A model generated the notes under the pieces. The model was given only the letters and a program-made list of their open reading frames with translations. It was not told the DNA's origin and ran no database searches. This document shows, piece after piece, positions 10,879 to 26,442 of a stretch of DNA of 64,000 nucleotides (positions are counted from its first letter, which is position 1; each line of letters starts with the position of its first letter). Source of the stretch: Vesta saturnalis (taxonomy: Eukaryota > Arthropoda > Insecta > Coleoptera > Lampyridae). Made by a program: the position numbers and the translations under genes. The stretch is from NCBI GenBank assembly GCA_036346205.1, contig JARFJB010000408.1, positions 2,657,501 to 2,721,500 on the forward strand. Direction: 5' to 3'.

Positions 10879-11812
10879 CTGTGCATGTGTATGTGTGTGT
10901 GGATGTGTGGTTTGTATGTGCGTGTTCGTGTTCTTATTCGTGTGCGTGTGCGTGTGCGTGTGCGTGTGCGTGTGCGTGTGCGTGTGTGTGTGTGTGCGTG
11001 TGCATGTGCGTGTGCGTGTTCGTGTGCGTGTGTGTGCGTGTGCGTGTGCGTGTGTGTGTGTGGGTGTGCATGTGCGTGTGCGAGTGCATGTGCGTGTGCG
11101 TGTGCGTGTGCGTGTGCGTGTGCGTGTGCGTGTGCGTGTGCGTGTGCGTGTGTGTGCGTGTGCGTGTGCGTGTGCGTGTGCGTGTGCGTGTGCGTGTGCG
11201 TGTGCGTGTGCGTGTGCGCGCGCGTGTGCGTGTGCGTGTGCGTGTGCGTGTGCGTGTGCGTCAACGAGTGCGTGTGCGTGTGCGTGTGCGTGTGCGTGTG
11301 CGTGTGCGTGTGCGTGTGCGTGTGCGTGTGCGTGTGCGTGTGCGTGTGCGTCTGCGTGTGTGTGCGTGTGCGTGTGCGTGTGCGTGTGTGTGTGTGCGTG
11401 TGACTGTGCCTGTGCGTGTGCTCGTGCCTGTGCGCGTGCATGTGTGCGTGCGCGTTTGCGTGCATGTGCGCGTACGCGTTCTTGTTCGTGTACATGTGCG
11501 CTTGCGTTTGCGTGCGCGTGTGCGTGCGCCTGTGCGTGAGCGTGTGCGCGTGCTTGTGCGCGTGCGTCAGCGTGTGCGTGTGCGTGTGCGTGTGCGTGTG
11601 CGTGTGCGTGTGCGTGTGCGTGTGCGTGTGCGTGTGCGTGTTGTGCGTGTGCGTGTGCGTGTGCGTGTGAATGTGTGTGTGCGCGTGTGCGTGCGCGTGC
11701 GCGTTCGCGTGCATGTGCGCATACGCGCTCTTGTTCGTGTACATGTGCGCTTGAGTTTGTGTGTGCGTGCGCCTGTGCGTGTGGGTGTGCCTGTGAGTGT
11801 GCGTGTGCGTTT
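10879..11812 (+). repeat. (TGTGCG)n simple-sequence tract, Z-DNA prone
   Basis: About 930 bp of TGTGCG hexamers with TGTG and CGCG variants. Long stretches (for example 11085-11215 and 11275-11350) are nearly pure and alternate pyrimidine and purine at every base. The distal third (11405-11812) is more degenerate and contains a 250-bp offset duplication. All reading frames are open only because the hexamer lacks stop codons, so the long open frames here are not genes. Confidence 0.95.
11459..11790 (+). repeat. Tandem duplication within the TGTGCG tract
   Basis: A block with GCGTTCTTGTTCGTGTACAT at about 11476 recurs at about 11726 as GCGCTCTTGTTCGTGTACAT. Both copies lie in the same TGTGCG context, giving an offset of about 250 bp. 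Confidence 0.75.
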
Positions 11813-12133
11813 TGTTACCTATATGAGGCAATAATGAAAATTTTCAATGCTTTGCAAGACTGTATGTAGAGTAGCCAATGCAACAATAGGCCTTAAAGGG
11901 TTTATTCATTCATTTTTGTTAGACCACATAATTGTAGAGGAACAGCGTCAGAGTTAGTTTCGTTTCTATTTCTTCGGGAATAGATGATAATTTAAAATTT
12001 CCAGTATTCAAAAGAATCTATTATGTAGAATACTTTGGTAGTACATTATAAGATTGTGGTTCCAACAGCTGATCCTCTTTAATGTTACAGATTTATCTGA
12101 TTCTAACATTATGAACGTGCGTGTGCGTGTGCG
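11813..12133. other. Single-copy gap between two simple-sequence tracts
   Basis: About 320 bp of ordinary AT-rich sequence. It separates the plus-strand TGTGCG tract from the plus-strand ACACAG array, so the G/T-rich strand switches sides here. The last 20 bp (CGTGCGTGTGCGTGTGCGAC) return briefly to the first motif. Confidence 0.8.
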
Positions 12134-12618
12134 ACACATAGACACACAGACACACCGACACACAGACACACAGACACACAGACACACAGACACACAGACA
12201 CACAGACACACAGACAAACAGACACACAGACAGACAGGCACACAGACACACAGAATCCCATACACACAGACACACAGACACACAGGCACACAGACACACA
12301 GACACATATACACATAGACGTACAGACACACAGACACACAGACACACAGACACACAGACACAAAGACACAGACACACAGTCACACAGACACACAGACACA
12401 CAGACACACAGAAACAGACACACGGACACTCAGACACAGACACACAGACACAGACACACAGAAACACAGACACACAGACACAGACACACAGACACACAGA
12501 CACACAGACACACAGACACACAGACACACAGACACACAGACACACAGACACACAGACACACAGACACACAGACAAACAGACACATAGAAACACAGGCACA
12601 CAGACACACAGACACACA

Positions 12619-12659
<41 letters not shown>

Positions 12660-14465
12660 ACAGACACACAGACACGCAGACACACAGACACACAGACACA
12701 CAGACGCACAGGCACACAGACACACAGGCGAACAGAAACAAAGACACACAGACACACAGACACACAGACACACAGACACACAGACACACAGACACACAGA
12801 CACACAGACACACAGACACACAGACACACGACACACAGACACACAGACACTCAGACACACGGACACACAGACACACAGACACACAGACACACTGACACAC
12901 AGGCACACAGGCACACAGACACACAGAAACATAGACACACAGGCACACAGGCATACAGACACACAGACACAGACACACAGACAGACAAACACACAGACGC
13001 ACAGACACACAGACACACAGACACACAGACACACAGCCACACAGACACACAGCACACAGACACACAGACACACAGACACAACAGACACACAGACACACAG
13101 ACACACAACACACAGACACACAGACACACAGACACATAACAGACACAGACACACAGACACACAGACACACAGACACACAGACACAGCACACAGACACACA
13201 GACACATCAGACATACACACACACAGACACAGACACCAGACACAAGCACACAGACACACAGACACAGACACACAGACACACAGACACACAGACACACAGA
13301 CACACAGAACACAGACACACAGACACAGACCACAGACACACAGACACAAAGACACCAGTACACACAGACACACAGAACAGACACACAGACACACAGGCCA
13401 CAGACACACAACGATACACAGACACACAGACACACAGACACACAGACACACAGACACACAGACACACAGACACACAGACATACAGACACACAGACAAACA
13501 GACGCACAGACACACAGACACACATACACACAGACACACAGACGCACAGACACACAGACACACAGACACACAGACACACAAACACACAGACACACAGACA
13601 CACAGACAGACAGACACAGACACACAGACATACAGACACACAGACACACAGACACACAGACACACAGACACACAGACACACAGACACACAGACACACAGA
13701 CACACAGACACACAGACACAAAGACAAACAGACAAACAGACACACAACACAGACACACAGATACACGTACACACAGACACACAGGCGCACAGACGCACAG
13801 ACACAAAGACACGCAGTCACTCGTATACACAGACACAGACACGCAGACACACAGGCGCACAGACACACAGACACACAGACACAGTAACACATACTCACAT
13901 ACACACAGACACACAGACGCACAGACACACAGATACATGGACTCACAGGCGCACAGACACACAGACACACAGACACAGTAACACATACTCACATACACAC
14001 AGACACACAGACGCACAGACACACAGATACATGGACTCACAGACACACAGACACACAGACACACAGAGACACACAGACACACATACACACAGACTCACAG
14101 ACACACAGACACACAGACAGACAGACACACAGACACACAGACACACAGACACACAGACACACAGACACACAGACACACAGACACACAGACACAGACACAC
14201 AGACACACAGACACACAGACACACAGACACACAGGCACACAGACACACAGACACATAGACATAGACACACATACACACAGACCCACAGACAAACAGACAC
14301 ACAGACACACAGACACACAGACACACAGACAGACAGACACACAGGCACATAGACACACAGACACACAGACACACAGACACACAGGCACACAGACACACGG
14401 ACACAGACAAACAGACACACACACACACACAGGCACACAGACACGCACACACACATACACCAGAG
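12134..14465 (+). repeat. ACACAG-dominated block 1
   Basis: Mostly ACACAG with little ACACGG. A pure (CA)n patch lies at 12620-12650. Single-base losses appear mainly at 13060-13420. A duplicated 100-bp segment containing ACACATACTCACATACACAC occurs at about 13884 and 13981. Confidence 0.9.
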
Positions 14466-15840
14466 ACACAAGGGCACACGGACACACGGACTAACGGACA
14501 CACGGTCACACGGAGACACGGACTCACGGTCACATGGACACACGGACACACGGCGACACGGCCACACGGACACTCGGACACACGGACACACGGACACGCG
14601 GACACACGCACACACGGTCACACGGACATACGAACACACGTACATGCGGACACGCGGACACACGTACACACGGGCACAAGGATACACGCACACACGGTCA
14701 CACGGGCATACGAACACACGGACATGCGGACCACGCACACACGGATGCAAGGACACACGGACAGACGGACACACGGACACACGGGCACAAGGACCCACGG
14801 ATCCACGGATCCTCGGACACGCAGACGCACGGGCGCACGGGCACGTGGATGCATGACCGGAAAGACACACGGACACGAAGACGGGGGACACACGGACACA
14901 CGGACACACGAACACACGGACACACAGACACACGGACACACGGGCACACGGATACATGGACACACGGACACTCGGACACACAGACAATCGGAGACACGGA
15001 CATAGGGACAAACGGACTCACGGGGAAACGGACACACGGACACACGGACACACGGTCACAGGGAAACACTGACACACGGACACACGGGCACACGGATACA
15101 TGGACACACGGACACTCGGACACACCGACAATCGGAGACACGGACATAGGGACAAACGGACTCACGGGGAAACGGACACACGGACACACGGACACCCGGA
15201 CAGGCGGACACATGGACACACGGACACATGGACACAGTGACACACGGACACACGACACACGGACACACGGACTCACTGACACACGGACACACGGACACAC
15301 GGAAAGACGGACACACGGACACACGGACACACGGACACAAGAACACGCAGATACACGTACACACGGACACACGCTCACACGGACACACGGACACGCGGAC
15401 ACACGCACACGTGGACACGCGGACACGCGGCGACGGTACACGCGGGCACGCAGGCATATGGACACACGACACACGGTTACACGGACTCACGGACGCACGA
15501 ACACCCGGATACGCGGACACACGGACACACGGACACACTGACACACGGACACCCGGACACACGGACACACGGACACACGAACACGCAGACACACGTACAC
15601 ACGGATACACTGATACATGGACACGGTGACACATGGACACACGGACACACGGACACACATACTCACTGACACACGGACACGCGGACACACGGACACACGG
15701 ACTCACTGTCACACAGACACACGGAAACACGGAAACACGGACACACGGGCACACGGACACACGGACACACGGACACACGGACACACCAAAACGCAGTCAC
15801 ACGTACACACGCACACACGGACACACGGGCACGCGGACAC
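14466..15840 (+). repeat. ACACGG-dominated block with clean higher-order landmarks
   Basis: Mostly ACACGG with few indels. It carries the landmarks GGATCCACGGATCCTCGG at about 14799, GTGGATGCATGACCGGAAAG at about 14845, ACATAGGGACAAACGGACTC at about 14999 and again at 15144, and GCAGGCATATGGACACACGA at about 15450. The 146-bp spacing between the two ACATAGGG copies marks a local duplication. Confidence 0.9.
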
Positions 15841-16649
15841 ATAGACAAACAGACACACAGACACATAAACACACAGACACACATATACACAGACACTCAG
15901 GCACCCAGACACACAGACACACAGACACACAGACACACAGACACACAGACACACACACACAGACATGCAGACACACAGACACACAGACACACAGACACAC
16001 GGACACACGGTCACAGGGAAACACTGACACACGGACACACGGGCACACGGATACATGGACACACGGACACTCGGACACACAGACAATCGGAGACACGGAC
16101 ATAGGGACAAACGGACTCACGGGGAAACGGACACACGGACACACGGACACCCGGACAGGCGGACACACGGACACACGGACACATGGACACAGTGACACAC
16201 GGACACACGGACACACGGACACACGGACTCACTGCCACACGGACACACGGACACACGGAAAGACGGACACACGGACACACGGACACACGGACACAAGAAC
16301 ACGCAGATACACGTACACACGGACACAAGCACACACGGACACACGGACACGTAGACACGCGGACACGCGGGCGACGGTACACGCGGGCACGCAGGCATAT
16401 GGACACACGACACACGGTTACACGGACACACTGACACACGGACACCCGGACACACGGACACACGGACACACGGACACACGAACACGCAGACACACGTACA
16501 CACGGATACACTGATACATGGACACGGTGACACATGGACACACGGACACACGGACACACGGACTCACTGACACACGGACACGCGGACACACGGACACACG
16601 GACTCACTGTCACACAGACACACGGAAAACGGACACAGGCACACGGAAA

Positions 16650-19130
16650 CACACACGGGGACACACAAAACGCAGTCACGTAAACACCACTCACGGACAC
16701 ACGGGCACACGGACACAGACAAACAGAAACACACACAGACACACAGACACACAGAAACAACACACAGAACACACACACACACACACAGACAACAGACACA
16801 CAGACACACAGACACACAGACACACAGACACACAGATAACAGACACACAGACACAAACACAAACAGACAAACAGACTCACAACACAAAGACACAAGATAA
16901 ACGTAACACAGACCACAGACGCACAGACGCACAGACGCACAGACACAAAGACACCAGTCACGAATACACTCAGATGACACACAGACACACAGGCGCACAG
17001 ACACACAGATACAGACACAGACACACAAACACAGAACACAGAACACAGACACACAGACACAAACACAGACACACAGAACACAAACACACAGACATACAGA
17101 CACACAGACAAACAGGCGCACAGACTCACAGACACACAGACAGACGGACACACAGACACACAAAAACACAGACACACAGACAGACACAGACACACAGACA
17201 TACAGACACACAGACACACAGACACACAGAACACAGACACACAGACACAGTAACACATACTCACAACACACAGACACACAGACACGACACACAGATACAT
17301 GGACTCACAGACACACAGACACACAGAGACACACAGACACACAACACAGACTCACAGACACACAGAACACAGACAACAGAACACACAGACACACAGACAC
17401 ACAGAACACAACACACAGAACACAGACACACAGACACACAGACACAAACACACAGACACACAGAACACACAAACCACACAGCACACAGACACACAGACAC
17501 ACAGAACACAAGAACATAGACAACAACACCAGACCCACAGACAAACAGACACACAGACACACAGACACACAGAACCAAACACAGGCACAGACACACAGAC
17601 ACACAGACACACAGACACACAGGCACACAGGCACAGGACACAGACAAACAGACACACACACACACAGGCCACAGACACCACACAACACCAGAGACACAAG
17701 GCCACACGGACACACAGAACGGACACACGGTCACACAAACACAGACTCACGGTCACATGGACACAGGACACTCGAAAACCACACGGACACTCGGACACAC
17801 GGACACACGGACACCGGACACACCACACAGCACACACAACGAACACACACAACCCGGGCACAGGAAACACACACACACGGATACACACCACACACGGTCA
17901 CACGGGCATACGAACACACGGACATGCGGACCACCACACGGACAAGGACACGGACAGACGGACACACGGGGGAAACCCACGGAACCACGGACCTCAACGC
18001 AGACCACGGGCACACAACCGGAAAGACACACGGACACGAAGAGGGAACACGGACACACGGACACACGAACACACGGACACACAGACACACGGACACACGG
18101 GACAGGAACATGGAACACGGAAACCAGAACACAGACAATCGGAACACGGACATAGGGACAAACGGACTCACCGGGGGAACACGGACACACGGAAAAACGA
18201 CACACGGACACACGGGCACACGGAAGGACACACGGACACCAGAACACAGACAACAACACGGACAGGGACAAACGGACCACGGGGAAACGGAACACGGACA
18301 CCGACACGGACACAGGACACAGGACACAGGACACATGACACACGGACACAGGACACACGGACTCACTGACACACGGACACAGGACACGGAAAGACGGACA
18401 CACGGACACGACACGGACACAAGAACACGCAGAAATACACACGGACACACGCTCACACGGACACACGGACACCAGACACGCACGGGACACGCGGACACGC
18501 GCACACGCGGCACGCACATATGGACACACACACGGTTACACGGACCACGGGACGAACACCCAAGGGACACACGGAACACTGACACACGACACCGGAACAC
18601 GGACACACGGACACACGGAAAACACGCAGACACACACACACTGATACACTGATACATGGGCACGGTGAACATGGACACACGGACACACGGACACACATAC
18701 TCCCACACGGACACGTGGAACACGGACACAACCACTGTCACACAGACACGGAAACACAAACACGGACACAGGGCACACGGAACACGGAACACACACGGAC
18801 ACCAAAACCACACACGTACACACACACACGGACACACCAGGGACACATAGACAAACAGAACACGACAAATAAACACACAGAACACATACACAGACACCAG
18901 GCACCCAGACACACAGACACACAACACACAGACACACAGAACACACACACAGACACACAGACACACAGACACAGACACACGGAACACGGTCACAAAACGA
19001 CACACGGACACACGGCACACGGATACAGGACACAGGACACCAGAACACAGACAAAACCACAGGGACAAACGGACCACGGAAACGGACACACAACGGACAC
19101 CGGACACGGACACACGGACACACGGACACA
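16650..19130 (+). repeat. Indel-rich tract of the array
   Basis: The same landmarks appear in the same order as in 14466-15840, but with many one- to three-base losses (for example CAACCGGAAAGACACACGG at about 18006 where the clean copy has GCATGACCGGAAAG). The hexamer phase slips every few units. Confidence 0.8.
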
Positions 19131-20749
19131 TGGACACAGTGACACACGGACACACGGACACGACACAGACTCACTGCCACACGGACACACGGACACACGG
19201 AAAGACGGACGACACACGGACACACGGACACAAGAACACGCAGATACACGTACACACGGACACAAGCACACACGGAACACACGCGACACGTAGACACGCG
19301 GACACGACGACAGGACGACAGGTACACGCGGGCACGAACAGCGATATGGACACACGGACACAAGGACACAAGGACACACGGACACCCGGACACACGGACA
19401 CTCGGACACACGGACACACGGACACACGAACACGCAGACACACGTACACACGGATACACTGACACATGGACACGGTGACACATGGACACACGGACACACG
19501 GACACACGGACTCACTGACACACGGACACGCGGACACACGGACACACGGACTCACTGACACACAGACACACGGAAACACGGAAACACGGACACACGGCAC
19601 ACGGACACACGGACACACGGACACACGGACACACGAAAACGCAGTCACACGTACACACGCACACACGGACACACGGGCACACGGACACATAGACAAACAG
19701 ACACACAGACACACAGACACACAGACACACAGACACACAGACACACAGACACACACACACACACACACAGACATACAGACACACAGACACACAGACACAC
19801 AGACACACAGACACACAGACACACAGACACACAGACACAAACACAAACAGACAAACAGACTCACAACACAAAGACACATAGATAAACGTACACACAGACG
19901 CACAGACGCACAGACGCACAGACGCACAGACACAAAGACACGCAGTCACGAATACACTCAGATACAGACACACAGACACACAGGCGCACAGACACACAGA
20001 TACACAGACACACAGACACACAGACACACAGACACACAGACACACAGACACACAGACACACAGACACACAGACACACAGTAACACAGACACACAGACATA
20101 CAGACACACAGACAAACAGGCGCACAGACTCACAGACACACAGACAGACGGACACACAGACACACAAAAACACAGACACACAGACACACAGACAGACAGA
20201 CACAGACACACAGACATACAGACACAGACACACAGACACACAGACACACAGACACACAGACACAGTAACACATACTCACATACACACAGACACACAGACG
20301 CACAGACACACAGATACATGGACCACAGACACACAGACACACAGAGACACACAGACAAACAACACACAGACTCACAGAACACACAGACACACAGACAGAC
20401 AGACACACAGACACACAGTACACACAGACACACAGACAGCACACAGACCACAGAACACAGACACACAGACACAGACACACAACACACACAGACACACAGA
20501 CACACAGACACACACAGGCACACAGACACACAGACACACAGACACACAGACACATAGACACAGACACACAGACACACAGACCCACAGACAAACAGACACA
20601 CAGACACACAGACACACAGACACACAGACACACAGACATAGACACACAGACACACAGACACACACACAGACACACAGGCACACAGGCACACAGACACAGA
20701 CAAACAGACACACACACACACACAGGCACACAGACACGACACACACAGC

Positions 20750-23260
20750 ACACAACACCAGAAGACACAAGGCCACACGGACACACGAGTAACGGACACA
20801 CAGTCACACAGACACACAGACTCACAGTCACATGGACACACGGACACAGCACACAGCCACACGGACACTCGGACACACGGACACACAGACACACGGACAC
20901 ACGACACACAACACACACGGACAACGACACACGTACACGGGCACGCGACACACGACACACAGGCACAAGACACCACGCACAAACGGTCACAACGGGCATA
21001 CGACAACACACGGACATGCGGACCACGCACACACGGAGCAAGGACAGCACACGGACAGACAGACACAGGACACAAGGACCCACGAACCACGGATCCACGG
21101 ACACACAGACACAAAGCACGTGGGCATGACACGGAAAGACACACGGACACGAAGACGGGACAGACACGGACACAACACAGCACACACGAACAACACGGAC
21201 ACAGCACAGACACACGGACACACACGGGCACACGGACTACATGGACACACGGAAACTCAGACACACAGACAATCGGACACGGACATAGGGACACAACGGA
21301 CTCACGAAACAGACACACAGGACAACACGGTCACAGAAACACTGACACACGGACACACGGGCACACGAACACGACACACGGACACACGGACGACACACGA
21401 CAATCGGACACACGGACAAGGACAAACGGACTCACGGAAACGGACACACGGACACACGGACACCGGCACAGGCGGACACATCGGACACACGGACACACGG
21501 ACACAGGACACAAGGCACACACGGACACACGGACACTGACACACGGACACACGGACACACGGAAAGACGGACACCGGACACACGGACACACGGACACAGA
21601 ACACGCAGATACACGGGCACACGACACACGCTCACACGGACACACGGACACGCGGAACAGCACACGGACACGCGGACACGCGGGCGACGGACACGCGGAC
21701 ACGCAGGCATATGGACACACGACACACGGTTACAACGGACTGGCACGGACACGAAACACCCAGGACACGCGGACACACGGACACACTGACACACGACACA
21801 CGGACACCGGACACACGGACACACGGACACACGAACACGCAGACACACGTACACACTGATACACTGATACATGGGCACGGTGAACATGGACACACGGACA
21901 CACGGACACACGTCACTGAACACACGGACACGGACACACGGACACACGGACTCACTGTCACACAGACACAGGAAACACGGACACACACGGACACACGGAC
22001 ACACGGACACACGGACACACGGACACACGGACACACAAAACGCAGTCACACGTACACACACACACACGGACACACGGCACGCGGACACAAGCACAAACAG
22101 ACACACAGCAAAAACACACAGACAGCACATATGACACAGACACTCAGGCACGCCAGACACACGACACACGAGACACACAGACACACGACACGACACACAC
22201 AGACACAAGACACACAGACACACAGACACACGGACACACGGTCACAGAAACACTGACACACGGACACACGGGCACACGGATACAGACACACGGACACTCA
22301 GACACACAGACAATCGGAGACACGGACATCAGGACAGAACGGACACACGGAAACGGACACACGACACACGGACACACGGAACAGGACAGGACACACGGAC
22401 ACACGGACACATGGACACAGTGACACACGACACACGGACACACGGACACAGGGACCACTGCACACGGACACCGGACACGGACAAGAGACACACGGACACA
22501 CGGACACGAACAACACGCAGATACACGACACACGGACACAACACACGGACACACGGACACGCGGACACACGCACACGTAGACACACGCGGACAACGCAGG
22601 CACGACACACGCGACACGCAGGCATATGGACACGACGACACACGGTTACACGGACTCACGGACCACAACACCCGGATACGCGGACACACGGACACACGGA
22701 CACACGACACACGACACACGGACACACGGACACACGGACACACGGACACACGGACACACAGAACACAGACACACACACGGATACAACTGATACATGGACA
22801 CGGTGACACATGGACACACGGACACACACGGACACACCACGACACACGGACACGCGGTCACACGGAACACGGACTCACGGTCACAGGACACACGGACACA
22901 CGGAAACACGGCCACACGACGGGACACACGGACACACGGACACCGGACACACGGACACACGGACACAACGACACAGTCACACGATACGACACACACACAC
23001 GGACACACGGGCACACGGACACATAGGCAAACCCAGACAACAGACACACAGACACACAGCCACACACACACAGACACACAGACACGACAGACACACAGAC
23101 ACACAGCACACAGACACACAGACACACAGACACAAACCACAAACAGACAAACGGACGTACAGACACAGACACAGATAAACGTACACACAGACGCACAGAC
23201 CACAGACGCACAGACCACAGACACAAAGACACGCAGTCACGAATACACTCAGACACAGGA
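20750..23260 (+). repeat. Indel-rich tract of the array
   Basis: An ACACGG block with many single-base losses and degraded landmarks, including GTGGGCATGACACGGAAAGA at about 21120 and GCAGGCATATGGACACACGA at about 21702. It is flanked by much cleaner ACACAG blocks at 19690-20740 and 23260-25010. Confidence 0.8.
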
Positions 23261-24454
23261 CACACAGACACACAGACACACAGACACACAGACACACAGA
23301 CACACAGACACACAGACACGACACACAGACACACAGACACACAGACACACAGACACACAGACACACACGACACAACAGACACACAGACAAACAGACGCAC
23401 AGACACACAGACACACAGACACACAGACACACAGACACACAGACACACAGACATACAGACACACAGACAAACAGACGCACAGACTCACAGACACACAGAC
23501 AGACGGACACACAGACACACAAAAACACAGACACACAGACACACAGACAGACAGACACAGACACAGACACACAGACACACAGACACACAGACACACAGAC
23601 ACACAGACACAGACACACAGACACACAGACACACAGACACACAGACACACAGACACACAGACACACAGACACACAGACACACAGACAGACAGACACAGAC
23701 ACACAGACATACAGACACACAGACAAACAGACACACAACACAGACACACAGATACACGTACACACAGACGCACAGACGCACAGACGCACAGACACAAAGA
23801 CACGCAGTCACGCGTACACAGACACAGACACGCAGGCACATAGGCGCACAGACGCACAGATACACAGACACACAGACACAGTCACACATACACACATACA
23901 CACAGACACACAGACGCACAGACACACAGATACACGGACACACAGACACACAGACACACAGACACACAGACACAGAGACAACACAGACCACAGACACACA
24001 GACACACAGACACACACGCACACAGACCACAAGACACACAGACACACAGACACACAGACACACAGACACACAGACACACAGACACACAGACACACAGACA
24101 CACAGACACACAGACACACAGACACACAGACACACAGACGCACAGACACACAGACACACAGACACACAGATACACAGACACACAGACTCACAGACACACA
24201 GACACACAGGCACACAGACACACAGACACACAGACACACAGGCACACAGACACACAGGCACATAGACATAGACACACATACACACAGACACACAGACACA
24301 CAGACACACAGACACACAGACTCACAGACACACAGACATACAGACACACAGACACGCAGACACACAGACACACAGACACACAGACACACAGACACACAGG
24401 CACACAGACACGCATACACATACACACACACACGGACAGACAGACACGCAGAGA

Positions 24455-24605
24455 CACAGACGCACAGACGCACAGACTTACAGACGCACAGACGCACAGA
24501 CGCACAGACGCACAAACGCACAAACGCACAAACGCACAAACGCACAAACGCACAGACGTACAGACTCACAGAGGCACAGACGCACAGACGCACAGACATA
24601 TAGGC
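24455..24605 (+). repeat. ACAGACGC octamer subarray
   Basis: Within the ACACAG block the unit changes to an octamer, ACAGACGC, then ACAAACGC, for about 150 bp. Degraded versions of the same subarray recur near 27850-27970 and 38780-38890, beside the same neighbouring landmark (GGACAGACAGACACGCA-like). This marks another higher-order unit. Confidence 0.85.
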
Positions 24606-24634
24606 ACACAGACACACAGACACTCAGACACACA

Positions 24635-24675
<41 letters not shown>

Positions 24676-25014
24676 AAACACTCAGACACACAGAAACACA
24701 GACACACATACACCCAGGCAGACAGACACACAGTCACACAGACACATAGACACACAGACACACATACGCACAGACACACAAACACACAGACACATAGACC
24801 CACAGACACACAGACACACAGACACACAGACACACAGACCCACAGACACACAGACACACAGACACACAGACACACATACACACAGGCACACAGACACACA
24901 GACACACAGACACACAGACACACAGACACACAGGCACACAGACACACGGACACAGACAAACAGACACACACACACACACAGGCACACAGACACGCACACA
25001 CACACCAAGACACA

Positions 25015-26403
25015 GGGGACACGGAACACGGACTAACGGACACACGGTCACACGGAACACGGACTCACGGTCACAGGACACACGGACACACACACAGCCA
25101 CACGGACACTCGGACACACGGACACACGGACAGGGACACAAGTGCACACGGCACAAACAACACACACACGGCAAGGACAAACAAACACAGCGGACACCAC
25201 ACACGGGCACGGATACACGCACACGGTCACACCATACAACACACGGACAGGACCACGCACACACGGATACAAGGACACACGGACAAGGACACACGGGCGG
25301 ACGGATCCACGGAATCGACACCAGGCCACGGGCACAACAAACCACGTGGACAACAAAAGGCACACAACACAGGCACGAGGTCCCGGGGCAACACACACAC
25401 ACGAACACAGAAAACACACACACCACACGGATACATGGACACACGGAACTCCTAAACAATCGGAACAACAGGGACAAACGGACTCACGGGAAACGGACAC
25501 ACGGAACACGGACACACGTCACAGGGAACACTGACACACGGACACACGGACACAAACACACGGACACCGGACACGCGGACACACGGACACACATGGACCA
25601 CTGAACACGGAACACGGACACACGGAAACACGGACACTCGGACACACGGACACACGGACACAAGAACACGCAGATACACTACACACGGACACACACACGG
25701 ACACACCGACACCGGACACGCACACAACCCGCGGAACCCAACACACGCGGGCACCACATATGGACACACACACGGACACGGACACGGACGCACGACACCA
25801 TACGCGGACACGCACACGGACACACACACGGACACCGGACACAAGGACACAAAACACACGGACACCCGGAACACGGACACCGGACACACGGACACACGGA
25901 ACACGAACACGCAGAAACACACACGGATACACCAACAGGAAACACACATGGACACACGGACACACGGACACACGGACCACCAACACGGACTCGGGACACA
26001 CGGACACACGACCACAGAACACGGAAACACGGAAACACGGAAACACGGACACACGGGCACACGGACACACGGACACACGAACACCCAGACTCACGTACAC
26101 ACGCACACACGGACACACGGGCATGCGGACACACGCACACGTAGACACGCGGACACGCGGGCTTGCGGGCATATGGACACACGGACACACGGACGCACGA
26201 ACAACCGGACACGCGGACACACGGACACACGGACACACGAACACACGGACACACGGAATCACGGACACACGGACATACGGACACACGGTCATACGAAGCC
26301 ACGGGCACACGGACACACGGATACACGGACACACGGACAAACGGACACTTGGGCACACAGACACACAGGCACACAGACACACAGACACACAGACACAGAC
26401 ACA

Positions 26404-26442
<39 letters not shown>

